Part shown: positions 18,366 through 25,817 of the stretch, piece by piece
Position numbering within the stretch: the first letter of the stretch is position 1
Layout of the letters: each line of letters begins with the position of its first letter
Assembly (NCBI GenBank): GCA_024305105.1
Contig: JAMWZA010000007.1
Coordinates: 1 to 64,000, forward strand
DNA: 64,000 bases
From: Marinoscillum sp.
Lineage (GTDB): Bacteria; Bacteroidota; Bacteroidia; Cytophagales; Cyclobacteriaceae
Direction of reading: 5' to 3'
Program-made: the position numbers and the translations under genes
Notes under the pieces: generated by a model
What the model saw: the letters and a program-made list of their open reading frames with translations, nothing else
Databases searched by the model: none
What the model was told of the DNA's origin: nothing

Positions 18366-18617
18366 ATGACTAGAGAAGAAATTAAAACCGAACTATTAAG
18401 TATCATCGACCCTTACATCGACGAAAAAGAAGTGACTACCAATGTGTCTGAGCAATCTGATCTGATCAATGATTTAAACATCAATTCAGCACATCTAGTA
18501 GATATCGTTTTGGATATCGAGGATAAATTTGACATAATGATAGAAGATGACTTCATCGGTAAAATGGATACCGTTGGTAATGCACTGGACATTATTCAGG
18601 AAAAACTGGAAGGTTAG
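18366..18617 (+). CDS. Dedicated acyl carrier protein
   Basis: An 83-residue acidic helical protein with the ACP pattern: DLNINSAHLVDIVLDIEDKF aligns with DLGADSLDxVELVxxLEExF. The serine that would carry 4'-phosphopantetheine is conserved, but the usual DSL is NSA followed by H. I chose ATG 18366, two bases after the stop of the KAS gene, over an in-frame TTG inside it at 18354. A phosphopantetheinyl transferase gene lies less than 0.5 kb downstream and is the probable activator. As a second ACP next to a KAS and a sphingolipid-type operon, it is probably pathway-specific. Confidence 0.82.
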   Translation: MTREEIKTELLSIIDPYIDEKEVTTNVSEQSDLINDLNINSAHLVDIVLDIEDKFDIMIEDDFIGKMDTVGNALDIIQEKLEG

Positions 18618-18620
18618 TTT

Positions 18621-19043
18621 ATGTACGCCAAAAACCCCATAATACTTTTCATATTTCTAATAGCCTGCTCTGTGCCAAAACCTGGTGAAGAACAAGCTGA
18701 CAATCTTAAACTGGCTGAAGAACGTCAGGATTATGAGTATTCATTACTGTTCAGCAGCATAGATAATAGGGTAAAAGTATTTGTGAATGACGAGGAAATT
18801 GCCCTTATTGAAGCCACTAAAGGTGATCCCGAGCAGCTAGGTCTTGATCGATTTTTATCCAAAGGAAAGAACAATTTAAGAGTAGAGCTTTACAACGGAA
18901 CTGGAAATCTGGACTTTGATAAAAAATGGCAAATTTATTTCGAGCTGTTTAATCGATCAGAGCCAATCGAGTTTGCCAACGAAAAGTCTGCCAATGGAGA
19001 GCAAGGTCTTGTATTTGAACGAAACTACACTATTGAATACTAA
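18621..19043 (+). CDS. Small lipoprotein of unknown function in the lipid operon
   Basis: 140 residues. The N-terminus has a hydrophobic stretch ending FLIAC, a good lipobox with Cys near residue 16, so the mature protein should be lipid-anchored in the cell envelope. The rest is predicted beta-rich and acidic, with no motif I recognise. It starts 3 bases after the ACP stop codon and so is in the same transcript. The conserved placement suggests a role in moving or handling the lipid product, but this is only contextual. Confidence 0.65.
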   Translation: MYAKNPIILFIFLIACSVPKPGEEQADNLKLAEERQDYEYSLLFSSIDNRVKVFVNDEEIALIEATKGDPEQLGLDRFLSKGKNNLRVELYNGTGNLDFDKKWQIYFELFNRSEPIEFANEKSANGEQGLVFERNYTIEY

Positions 19044-19096
19044 CTGATTTCTTAGCCGATTATTGACGATTAACTTTTTCATTTTAAAATGATTTT

Positions 19097-19636
19097 ATGC
19101 CAGGCATAGACCTCATAGACCTAAACGACCCATTACTTCGTGAACGCGGTGAAAATGCACTCCGGTTGATCACTCACGAGGATGATGAGTTACCTGACTC
19201 TCTGGGCTTTTGGTACCTATGGACTGCCAAAGAAGCGGTGTTCAAACAAAAAAGAGAGCTAATCAATTTTGACCCTAAAGAGATACCAATTAAAGTATCA
19301 TTTGACGAAGAAGATCAACCCGTATTTGCAAGTGGGCAGATAGGAGGTCGCTATTTGGTCAGAGACAACACGATCGTTGCACTTGCTACTCTAGCTGAAG
19401 AAAACAGTGTGCTTGAACTAATCCGTTCTGACACTCAGAACCAATCATTAAAAATTAGAGAGTCTATTCTTCAATACTTAAAAGTGAATTTCAACCTGGA
19501 AACCAGTATTGTCTCAGATGGTGATGGCTTACCAATTATCAAAGCCAGTGGACAACCAGTGAGCTTCACTCATCACCACCATCACATGGCTTTCGCTTTT
19601 GATCAAGCGGCCCTTAAGAGCTTCCTAGGCCATTAG
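19097..19636 (+). CDS. 4'-phosphopantetheinyl transferase superfamily protein
   Basis: Would transfer phosphopantetheine from CoA to the ACP encoded upstream. The Mg-binding GIDLID is at the very N-terminus (3-8) and WTAKEAVFK (42-50) matches WxxKEAxxK. The C-terminal portion, GLPIIKASGQPVSFTHHHHH (144-163), resembles the GxP...(N/S)xSH half that lies at the start of Sfp-type enzymes. The halves therefore appear in the reverse order to Sfp, an arrangement I associate with a Bacteroidota subfamily starting MIGNDIVDL. The 3' end overlaps the converging membrane-protein gene by 23 bases. Catalytic acid residues are present, so activity is plausible. Confidence 0.72.
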   Translation: MPGIDLIDLNDPLLRERGENALRLITHEDDELPDSLGFWYLWTAKEAVFKQKRELINFDPKEIPIKVSFDEEDQPVFASGQIGGRYLVRDNTIVALATLAEENSVLELIRSDTQNQSLKIRESILQYLKVNFNLETSIVSDGDGLPIIKASGQPVSFTHHHHHMAFAFDQAALKSFLGH

Positions 19637-20054
19637 CCATAAGTACTGCACATAAAGGGATCAACAGCAGAACGCCTACCTCCGCGTAAACCATGTATTT
19701 TATCTTACTCGGCACTTCGATTTTTTCTTCAGCATCCCCTTTACGATTTTTATTGAAAAATACTGTAGGAAGTATTGACAGTATTCCTACCACACCGAAC
19801 AATACCAGCTTAAGAATAAAGATCCAATTGGATGAATAAAATGAAGCAGGTTTGCCCACCGCAAACCAGAGCATGAAACCAGCTCCTAAAACAACCATAG
19901 TCGATAACCCATAAATCATATCGATTCTAGAAAGTCTGTATATTTCTTTGCGTTTCAGCGACGGCTTTAGAAGCAGTGTCTCCCCTGCCAAAGTTGCAAC
20001 CACAAAAAATATGGCAACAAAATGCACATATTTTATCAAAATAAAATCAATCAT
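19614..20054 (-). CDS. DUF2214-like integral membrane protein
   Basis: 146 residues with four strong hydrophobic segments (about 4-22, 45-66, 76-97, 121-141). The order of features (HFVAIFFVV, a tripeptide AGE after the first helix, RLSRIDMIYGLS, then SFYSSNWIFILKLVLFGVVG and SILPTVFF) fits the DUF2214 family, whose function is unknown. Its start codon lies within the 3' end of the methyltransferase gene (8-base overlap), so the two form a coupled pair. Confidence 0.68.
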   Translation of the reverse strand: MIDFILIKYVHFVAIFFVVATLAGETLLLKPSLKRKEIYRLSRIDMIYGLSTMVVLGAGFMLWFAVGKPASFYSSNWIFILKLVLFGVVGILSILPTVFFNKNRKGDAEEKIEVPSKIKYMVYAEVGVLLLIPLCAVLMANGLGSS

Positions 20055-20634
20055 TCTTTATCAATTTAATGAATAGCTCCCTATTCGCTCTTGGTTTGAT
20101 GGAATTGTAAGCTAATTTCATCACATCAATCTTGAAATACAGAGTAAACAAGTCCTTGTACTCTTTTATACTCCCACCAAAAGGCGGTTCAGACGTTCCA
20201 AACTCATGATTCCAGAGTAACCCCACTAGTTTTCCTTTAGGTTTTAGCAATTCATAACACTTTCTGGAATACGCCTTTCTCAACTTTGGATCCAGCGCAC
20301 AAAAAAATGTTTGCTCTATGATAAGATCGTATGTACCATGATGCCCAAAGAAATCCTCTCTGTGCAGCTGCTTTTCTGGAAAGCCACTTACTCTTTTACT
20401 AAATGAAGCCATTGCACGATCGGAGATATCCAAAACATGCACATCGGTAAACCCGATATCACGGAGGTACTCTGCCTCATAAGCATTCCCAGCTCCTGGA
20501 ATCAAAACGTTGAGATGCTTATTTTCTAGCTGATCAAAATATTCTTTTAAAGGTGTGGTGATATTGCCTGCATCCCAGTCTGTTCGTTCTTTATCGTATC
20601 TAAAATTCCAATACGCTTTGTTTAAATGAATCAT
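20047..20634 (-). CDS. Thiopurine methyltransferase (TPMT)-family SAM-dependent methyltransferase
   Basis: 195 residues with the TPMT-family opening YWNxRYxxxxTxWDAG, the SAM-binding loop VLIPGAGNAYEAEYL (motif I), VLDIS (motif II) and the later DLIIEQTFFCALDP strand-helix. The family methylates thiols, selenols, tellurite or iodide/sulfide-like small nucleophiles; bacterial members often confer chalcogen detoxification. No membrane anchor. It is the first gene of a two-gene minus-strand unit with the DUF2214 membrane protein. The methyl acceptor is unknown. Confidence 0.82.
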   Translation of the reverse strand: MIHLNKAYWNFRYDKERTDWDAGNITTPLKEYFDQLENKHLNVLIPGAGNAYEAEYLRDIGFTDVHVLDISDRAMASFSKRVSGFPEKQLHREDFFGHHGTYDLIIEQTFFCALDPKLRKAYSRKCYELLKPKGKLVGLLWNHEFGTSEPPFGGSIKEYKDLFTLYFKIDVMKLAYNSIKPRANRELFIKLIKND

Positions 20635-20653
20635 AAACTCTAATCAAATATGG

Positions 20654-20661
20654 TATCTTTG
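20654..20661 (+). promoter_or_regulatory. Candidate -7 box upstream of the helical membrane-anchored protein
   Basis: TATCTTTG matches TAnnTTTG exactly, about 65 bases ahead of the GTG start at 20726, in the gap between divergent genes. No clear TTG is found at the expected distance. Confidence 0.35.
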
Positions 20662-20725
20662 AAACGAAACACTTAGAAGAATGTTAATTCGATTGATACT
20701 CAACTAATAGAAAACAAATAAGCAC

Positions 20726-21346
20726 GTGAAAGTTTTTGGATACCTTGGATTTGTTGCAGCCTTTTTTTTGACATTGTTTGCAATACATCATTTTGCAATG
20801 AAATCAGCACCTTCTACACTAACGGCAGATGTTGTAGAACCGGATATTTTATTGTCTAACTCAAAAAAATACTTCGAGGAAGATGCGCATCAACGAAGCA
20901 TGGAGCACCTCTACCGTGCCATCCAGGCGATAGAAAAGATAGAGCAGGATATAGATGATGACAGCAAGAAAAAAGTAGATAAAGCCGTAAAGAGCCTTAA
21001 AAATATCTACAGCGAAATGAAGCATGACACATTCAATATAAAAAAGTTGAATGAGGCAAGTGTCAAAGCCCTTAATGCATTGACATACGCTGAGCTCAAA
21101 GTGACCGAGCATTTTGTTGAATCACATGAGTTAGATAAAGCACGAGTTGCGCTTCAATATGGAATGCTCCATGTAAAAAATGCATTGATGTTTTCCGAAG
21201 GAGTTAAAAAAGAATATGAAATTAAGATCTATGCTGAATTAGACTCCTTATTAAATCACGATCACTTTACTGACAAACAGTTAATCGAGCATTTGGAAAA
21301 AATGATCAATGAGATGGACGAAGGCGAGCTGGACATAACTGATTAA
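20726..21346 (+). CDS. Helical protein with N-terminal membrane anchor, unknown function
   Basis: Starts with GTG at 20726. The first 25 residues form a hydrophobic anchor or uncleaved signal (YLGFVAAFFLTLFAIHHFA). The remaining 180 are almost entirely amphipathic helix rich in Glu, Lys and Asp, suggesting a periplasmic helical bundle or coiled coil. I do not recognise a family. A frameshifted copy occurs at 123-730, so the gene was duplicated within 21 kb and one copy decayed. It stands 38 bases before the glutamine-synthetase-like gene but has its own candidate promoter, so operon membership is uncertain. Confidence 0.6.
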   Translation: MKVFGYLGFVAAFFLTLFAIHHFAMKSAPSTLTADVVEPDILLSNSKKYFEEDAHQRSMEHLYRAIQAIEKIEQDIDDDSKKKVDKAVKSLKNIYSEMKHDTFNIKKLNEASVKALNALTYAELKVTEHFVESHELDKARVALQYGMLHVKNALMFSEGVKKEYEIKIYAELDSLLNHDHFTDKQLIEHLEKMINEMDEGELDITD

Positions 21347-21384
21347 TCTAAATTTAAACGCTATTGTAGTATCTTATCATCACC

Positions 21385-22728
21385 ATGGATAAAAAGGAAC
21401 TACTTGAAAGAATAGGCAGTCTCGATGACCAACGCATCAAATTGGGTATTGTAGATATAGATGGCGTAATCAGAGGTAAAATTGTACGAAAAGATAAATT
21501 TCTGAACATAGTAGAAAGCTCTGGTGGGTTTTGTGATGTGGTTTTTGGTTGGGATATGCTGGACCAATCGTACGATAACTCCAAAGTTACGGGCTGGCAT
21601 ACCGGATATCCAGATACTTCCTTCACCTTAGATTTAAATACCTTTCGACAAATTCCCTGGGACGAAAACATCCCGTTCTTTCTTGGAGACTTTAGCGAAG
21701 TAAGTCATCCAGCCTGTCCAAGAACACTCCTAAAAACGGTGATCTCCAAAGCAGAATCAATGGGAGTCACTCCCCTATTTGCGCAGGAATTTGAATGGTT
21801 CAATTTTGATGAAACCATGGATTCGTTGAATGCTAAAGGAGGCCTGAATCCTACACCATTGACTACAGGCATGTTTGGGTATTCATTGCTGAGAGCCTCT
21901 CAAAAAAGTGCGTATTTCAATGACCTGTTTACTTTACTGGACGAATTCAATATTCCACTGGAAGGGTTGCATACTGAAACTGGACCGGGTGTCTATGAAG
22001 CTTGCATTCAATACACCGATGTACTGGAAGCAGCTGATCGAGCGGTTTTGTTTAAATCATCTGTAAAAGAGATCGCCAGTAAGCATGGCGTTATGCCAAG
22101 TTTTATGGCCAAGTGGAATTCAGAATTACCGGGATGTAGTGGGCACATTCATCAAAGCCTGTGGAAAGAAGGTATTAACTTATTTTGGGATAATAATGAG
22201 CCGTTTAAAATGTCCGAATTCTTCAAATCCTATACGGCTGGTCAGTTAGACGCGTTACCTGAAATATTGCCGATGTTTGCTCCAACTATTAATAGCTATA
22301 AAAGGCTTGTAGAAGGTGCGTGGGCCCCTACTACGCTCACATGGGGCATAGACAACCGCACCACCGCACTTCGCGTCCTCAATACAGGAGAGAAATCAAC
22401 TCGGCTGGAAACACGCGTCCCAGGATCTGACGTAAACCCTTACCTGGCCATGGCAGCTGCGCTGGCATCTGGCCTACATGGTATAGAAAAGCAACTTAAA
22501 CTTGAAGTGAAGCCCACAGTTGGTAATGGATACGAAAATAAAGCAAATGGCACATTACCTCCAGACCTTATATCAGCCACAAACGCAATGAAATCTTCAG
22601 AGTTAGCAAAAACACTTTTTGGTGATGCTTTTGTTGACCACTTTTGCAGAACCCGTGAATGGGAACACCGTCAATTCGCTGCAAGAGTTACAGACTGGGA
22701 ATTGAAACGCTATTTCGAAATTATCTAA
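21385..22728 (+). CDS. Glutamine-synthetase-family gamma-glutamyl ligase
   Basis: 447 residues of GS fold. EFEWFNF (about 133-139) holds the first metal-binding Glu pair, GCSGHIHQSL is the NxxGxHxHxS-type loop, and RLETRVPGSDVNPYLAMAA is the C-terminal Arg/Glu/Asn catalytic segment. The protein lacks the tyrosine-adenylylation loop and resembles PuuA/GlnT-type enzymes that glutamylate amines more than housekeeping GlnA. It is followed within 9 bases by a kinase-fold protein and then a HAD phosphatase-fold protein, an arrangement that suggests ATP-driven gamma-glutamylation of an amino compound followed by phosphate chemistry. The substrate is not known. Confidence 0.8.
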   Translation: MDKKELLERIGSLDDQRIKLGIVDIDGVIRGKIVRKDKFLNIVESSGGFCDVVFGWDMLDQSYDNSKVTGWHTGYPDTSFTLDLNTFRQIPWDENIPFFLGDFSEVSHPACPRTLLKTVISKAESMGVTPLFAQEFEWFNFDETMDSLNAKGGLNPTPLTTGMFGYSLLRASQKSAYFNDLFTLLDEFNIPLEGLHTETGPGVYEACIQYTDVLEAADRAVLFKSSVKEIASKHGVMPSFMAKWNSELPGCSGHIHQSLWKEGINLFWDNNEPFKMSEFFKSYTAGQLDALPEILPMFAPTINSYKRLVEGAWAPTTLTWGIDNRTTALRVLNTGEKSTRLETRVPGSDVNPYLAMAAALASGLHGIEKQLKLEVKPTVGNGYENKANGTLPPDLISATNAMKSSELAKTLFGDAFVDHFCRTREWEHRQFAARVTDWELKRYFEII

Positions 22729-22737
22729 AGAAATCAC

Positions 22738-23784
22738 ATGTATCAGAATATCAACTTCATTAAAATAATTGAAGATGCATGGCATGACTATGACAGCACC
22801 AGAAGTATTAAAGCTGTTGAAGACATCAGTGCCAAAGTATCTACCAACCACGTTTACAGGATTCGGTTTGAAGACGATGACAACATCATTGCCAAACTAT
22901 CCTATTTCGGGAAATTCGAACATTTTGAAGAAGATCATGGAATAATCAATGCACTGGCTAACAACCTGTCTGCGCCATTTGAAAACTTCCTGGCCAAGTC
23001 GCTGACCAAACATGGCAAGCTTTTCATCTACAGACATACCGATAGCCTGATGGATGCGTGGGTGGTGTTTTACAACCCTATTAAAATAGACCAGAAGCCT
23101 GATAAAAAGCAATCAAAGGAACAAATAACCATTCTAGGAAAGGAGCTAGCCAAGTTTCACAAAGCTTGCTATAAGGTAGCCAACACCCTGCCACCGAATT
23201 ATAAACAAACGACTGATGATATCAATCACCTGCTTGAAATCTTAAAGACAGAAAGAGGTCAGTTTGAACATAGAGGTCATGAAGATGTCATCCGCAAGCA
23301 ATGTGACCTCTACATCGAGAACTGTGATAAGATCGGTGTAGCAGAGATGCCTTCTATTCCGGTCTTTGTGGATTGGAACATCGGCAATTTTTCAGTCAAA
23401 AACGATTACTCATTCTTTAGCAGATGGGATTACGACTGGTTTAGAATGAGTACCCGAATGATGGATTTCTATTTCTTCAGCAGGGTATGTTCAGAAATCG
23501 GGGATCGCACAGTTTTTAGCTACACCATTGATCCTTTGATGGAAGACCGATTCATGATCTTTCTCAAAGCTTATCACAAAGTGTACCCTTTGACGGAGCA
23601 GGAAGTGAAAATTCTAAAAGAAACCTATCGCTTCTTCATTCTCAACTATGTGATCAAGGATGGCCGATATTTCTTCCATGAATTCTATGCCAGTAAGCTT
23701 CAGTTTGAGGCGTATGACAACTACTTCCCAAATATTGACCAATCCTTTGATACGGACAAAATATTAAAAGCATTAGATATATAG
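22738..23784 (+). CDS. Aminoglycoside-phosphotransferase-fold small-molecule kinase
   Basis: 348 residues. VFVDWNIGNFSV matches the catalytic loop HGDxxxGNxL of the APH/choline-kinase fold with Asp and Asn kept but the first His/Gly replaced by Val/Asp context. RWDYDWF follows as the metal-binding DxD equivalent. The N-terminal lobe has HVYRIRFEDDDNIIAKLSYF, a plausible ATP-lobe strand pair with the Lys. It is sandwiched between the GS-like and HAD genes, with the stop codon 2 bases before the next start. Target small molecule unknown. Confidence 0.68.
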   Translation: MYQNINFIKIIEDAWHDYDSTRSIKAVEDISAKVSTNHVYRIRFEDDDNIIAKLSYFGKFEHFEEDHGIINALANNLSAPFENFLAKSLTKHGKLFIYRHTDSLMDAWVVFYNPIKIDQKPDKKQSKEQITILGKELAKFHKACYKVANTLPPNYKQTTDDINHLLEILKTERGQFEHRGHEDVIRKQCDLYIENCDKIGVAEMPSIPVFVDWNIGNFSVKNDYSFFSRWDYDWFRMSTRMMDFYFFSRVCSEIGDRTVFSYTIDPLMEDRFMIFLKAYHKVYPLTEQEVKILKETYRFFILNYVIKDGRYFFHEFYASKLQFEAYDNYFPNIDQSFDTDKILKALDI

Positions 23785-23786
23785 GT

Positions 23787-24638
23787 ATGGATTTAACTTC
23801 CTTTAAATCAATTGTAGATCAATACGAAACCATATTTTTTGATGCCTTTGGTGTACTAAAGAACCATCGGGGACTTATTCCAGGGATCAAAAAAACATTT
23901 GATTACCTGGAGGAGAATGGAATCAATTACTATATCCTCACCAATGACGCGTCCAGAGGGCCGAGAGAACTTGCTCAGTCCTACCAGGAGGCTGGTTTAG
24001 AACACATTACCATCGATAAGATCGTGTCTTCTGGAATGCTTGCCAGAGAGTATTTGAAATACAAGGTAAAAGCCGGAACCATTGCCTATCTGGGAACCTT
24101 TAGATCGGCACATTATATTGAGACTTTGGGCCTTGATACCCTATCGATTGCTCACATGGACTTGTCTCAAGCAGATGAAATCAGTGCGCTGGTTTTTCTT
24201 GATGATGAGGGGTTTGATTGGTCTGAAGACCTGAACAAAGCAGTAAATCTTCTGAGATTCACCAACATCCCAGCCATCGTTTCCAATACAGATCTATCCT
24301 ACCCAATGGATCAGAAACAAGTGGCGATAGCGGTTGGAGGCATTGCAGACATGGTGGAGTCGGTGGTAGGTAAGCGCTTTATCCGGTTTGGAAAACCCGA
24401 TGCACAAATGTTCATATTTGCGCATGAACATTCTGTAGCTCTGGGCGGTACACCGGATAAGAACAAAATTCTTATGGTGGGCGATACGCTGACAACAGAT
24501 ATCATTGGCGGAAATAAATTTGGGTTGGATACGATGCTTGTAATGACCGGAAACACACTACCTAAGCATTCGGCCATGATGATTGAAACAAGCGGAATTA
24601 TTCCAACTTATGTCTGTGAAAACGCAGTAATAGAGTGA
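23787..24638 (+). CDS. HAD-IIA family phosphatase-like protein (NagD-like)
   Basis: 283 residues with motif I FFDAFGVL (nucleophile Asp, second Asp replaced by Phe as in the DVWGVL subgroup), motif II ILTNDASRG, a KPDAQMF lysine segment and motif IV MVGDTLTTDIIGG. This is the HAD-IIA layout of NagD, phosphoglycolate phosphatase and TIGR01459 proteins. Because the general acid Asp of motif I is missing, activity on phosphoesters may be reduced or specialised. It ends the plus-strand trio and is followed by a strong bidirectional terminator. Confidence 0.78.
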   Translation: MDLTSFKSIVDQYETIFFDAFGVLKNHRGLIPGIKKTFDYLEENGINYYILTNDASRGPRELAQSYQEAGLEHITIDKIVSSGMLAREYLKYKVKAGTIAYLGTFRSAHYIETLGLDTLSIAHMDLSQADEISALVFLDDEGFDWSEDLNKAVNLLRFTNIPAIVSNTDLSYPMDQKQVAIAVGGIADMVESVVGKRFIRFGKPDAQMFIFAHEHSVALGGTPDKNKILMVGDTLTTDIIGGNKFGLDTMLVMTGNTLPKHSAMMIETSGIIPTYVCENAVIE

Positions 24639-24639
24639 A

Positions 24640-24683
24640 GAATGTCTTAAAAGATGTAGTGCGCTACCTCTTTTAAGACATTC
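24640..24683. terminator. Strong bidirectional terminator hairpin
   Basis: GAATGTCTTAAAAGA (24640-24654) and its exact complement TCTTTTAAGACATTC (24669-24683) give a 15-bp perfect stem, with a further GTAG/CTAC pairing inside the loop. It sits between the convergent HAD and thiol peroxidase genes. The A/T-rich stem gives U-runs in both directions, so it probably ends both transcripts. Confidence 0.85.
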
Positions 24684-24690
24684 TATTAGC

Positions 24691-25191
24691 TTATAAAAGT
24701 GCCTTTAAGGCTGAATCGTAATCAGGTTCATCAACGATTTCATCTACCAGTTGGGTATAGACCACATTTCCTGACTCATCTAATACCACTACAGATCTGG
24801 CCGTAAGACCTTTTAACGGTCCATCTATTAGCTCTATTCCGTAATCTTTAGCAAAAGATTCACTTCTAAATGCTGAAAGTGTTTGCACTTTGTCAATTCC
24901 CTCTGCTCCACAGAAACGGGCCTGGGCAAACGGAAGGTCTTTAGAGATGCACAATACTACCGTGTTATCAAGCTCAGATGCTTTCTGATTAAAATGCCGA
25001 ACAGATGCAGCACAGGTTCCGGTATCTATACTCGGAAATATATTGAGAACTACTTTTTTTCCATTGAACTCACTTAATGAAGCTTCCGATAAATCACTCT
25101 TCACCAAAGTGAAAGATGGAGCTCCAGAACCTGTAGATGGTAAATTACCTGAAGTGTTAACAGGGTTTCCTTTTAGTGTTACTTGTGCCAT
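24691..25191 (-). CDS. tpx: Thiol peroxidase (atypical 2-Cys peroxiredoxin)
   Basis: 166 residues with the Tpx pattern: LKGNP at the start, [13 protein letters not shown] with peroxidatic Cys60, and ARFCGAEG with resolving Cys94, about 34 residues apart as in Escherichia coli Tpx. It reduces hydroperoxides using thioredoxin in the cytoplasm. Single-gene unit ending at the strong hairpin 24640-24683. Confidence 0.92.
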   Translation of the reverse strand: MAQVTLKGNPVNTSGNLPSTGSGAPSFTLVKSDLSEASLSEFNGKKVVLNIFPSIDTGTCAASVRHFNQKASELDNTVVLCISKDLPFAQARFCGAEGIDKVQTLSAFRSESFAKDYGIELIDGPLKGLTARSVVVLDESGNVVYTQLVDEIVDEPDYDSALKALL

Positions 25192-25244
25192 TATTTAATT
25201 CGTTTAAATTGATAACCAAAAGAGACTAAAGCTGTTTTATCTCT

Positions 25245-25787
25245 ATGGATAATAATGTCCAATCTACACGCTATTTGCCGAAAATTCATTTCCAATCCAC
25301 CACTTCTGTGGTCATTCACAGATCTCATAGGGAAGTGTTTGCTCATCTGCAATGCATCGATTTCACCAAAGCCAAAATGAGTACCTTACTATTTAGACTC
25401 CGTGGGATCAACGTACCAAGAGGTGATGGATTCAATGAAAATCCATTTTGTCACTTTTATAAACTTAGCGTGGAACCCTACCAGGCGATGCATTTAGGCC
25501 TAATTGGAAAATTTTGGACTTTCAATGGTGATTTACAGCAATTTGATCCTAGTGACTTTAAGAACTATCCTGGAAATAACCATGCAAAAGCAATATGGGA
25601 ATTCAGACTTCTGAATCTAGGATTTACCAAGACACGATTACAATTATCCACCCAAATTTTTGCACCAACCGATAGCATTTACAAAAGACTAATGCGCTAT
25701 TGGGTTTTTGCTAAACCTATGAGTTATCTGGTTAAATTGGAAATATTACATGCCTTTAAGCGTCAAGTTTTGCGTAATTCGGCATAA
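25245..25787 (+). CDS. Conserved hypothetical protein, SRPBCC/DUF2867-like
   Basis: 180 residues. The pattern TSVVIHRSHREVFAHLQCIDF, a long central beta region and a final helix (RLMRYWVFAKPMSYLVKLEILHAFKRQV) fit a small START/SRPBCC ligand-binding fold such as DUF2867. There is no signal peptide and no catalytic motif. Thirty bases downstream is DNA polymerase IV with its own TAGTTTTA box, so this gene may be monocistronic. I do not assign a function. Confidence 0.55.
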   Translation: MDNNVQSTRYLPKIHFQSTTSVVIHRSHREVFAHLQCIDFTKAKMSTLLFRLRGINVPRGDGFNENPFCHFYKLSVEPYQAMHLGLIGKFWTFNGDLQQFDPSDFKNYPGNNHAKAIWEFRLLNLGFTKTRLQLSTQIFAPTDSIYKRLMRYWVFAKPMSYLVKLEILHAFKRQVLRNSA

Positions 25788-25817
25788 CCGCCATGGCTTA
25801 TATAGTTTTACCCACTA

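Noticed and set aside
19575-19592. Run of five histidines in the PPT protein as a tag or artefact
   Set aside because: It falls at the position of the SH motif of the family and uses mixed His codons, so it looks natural.
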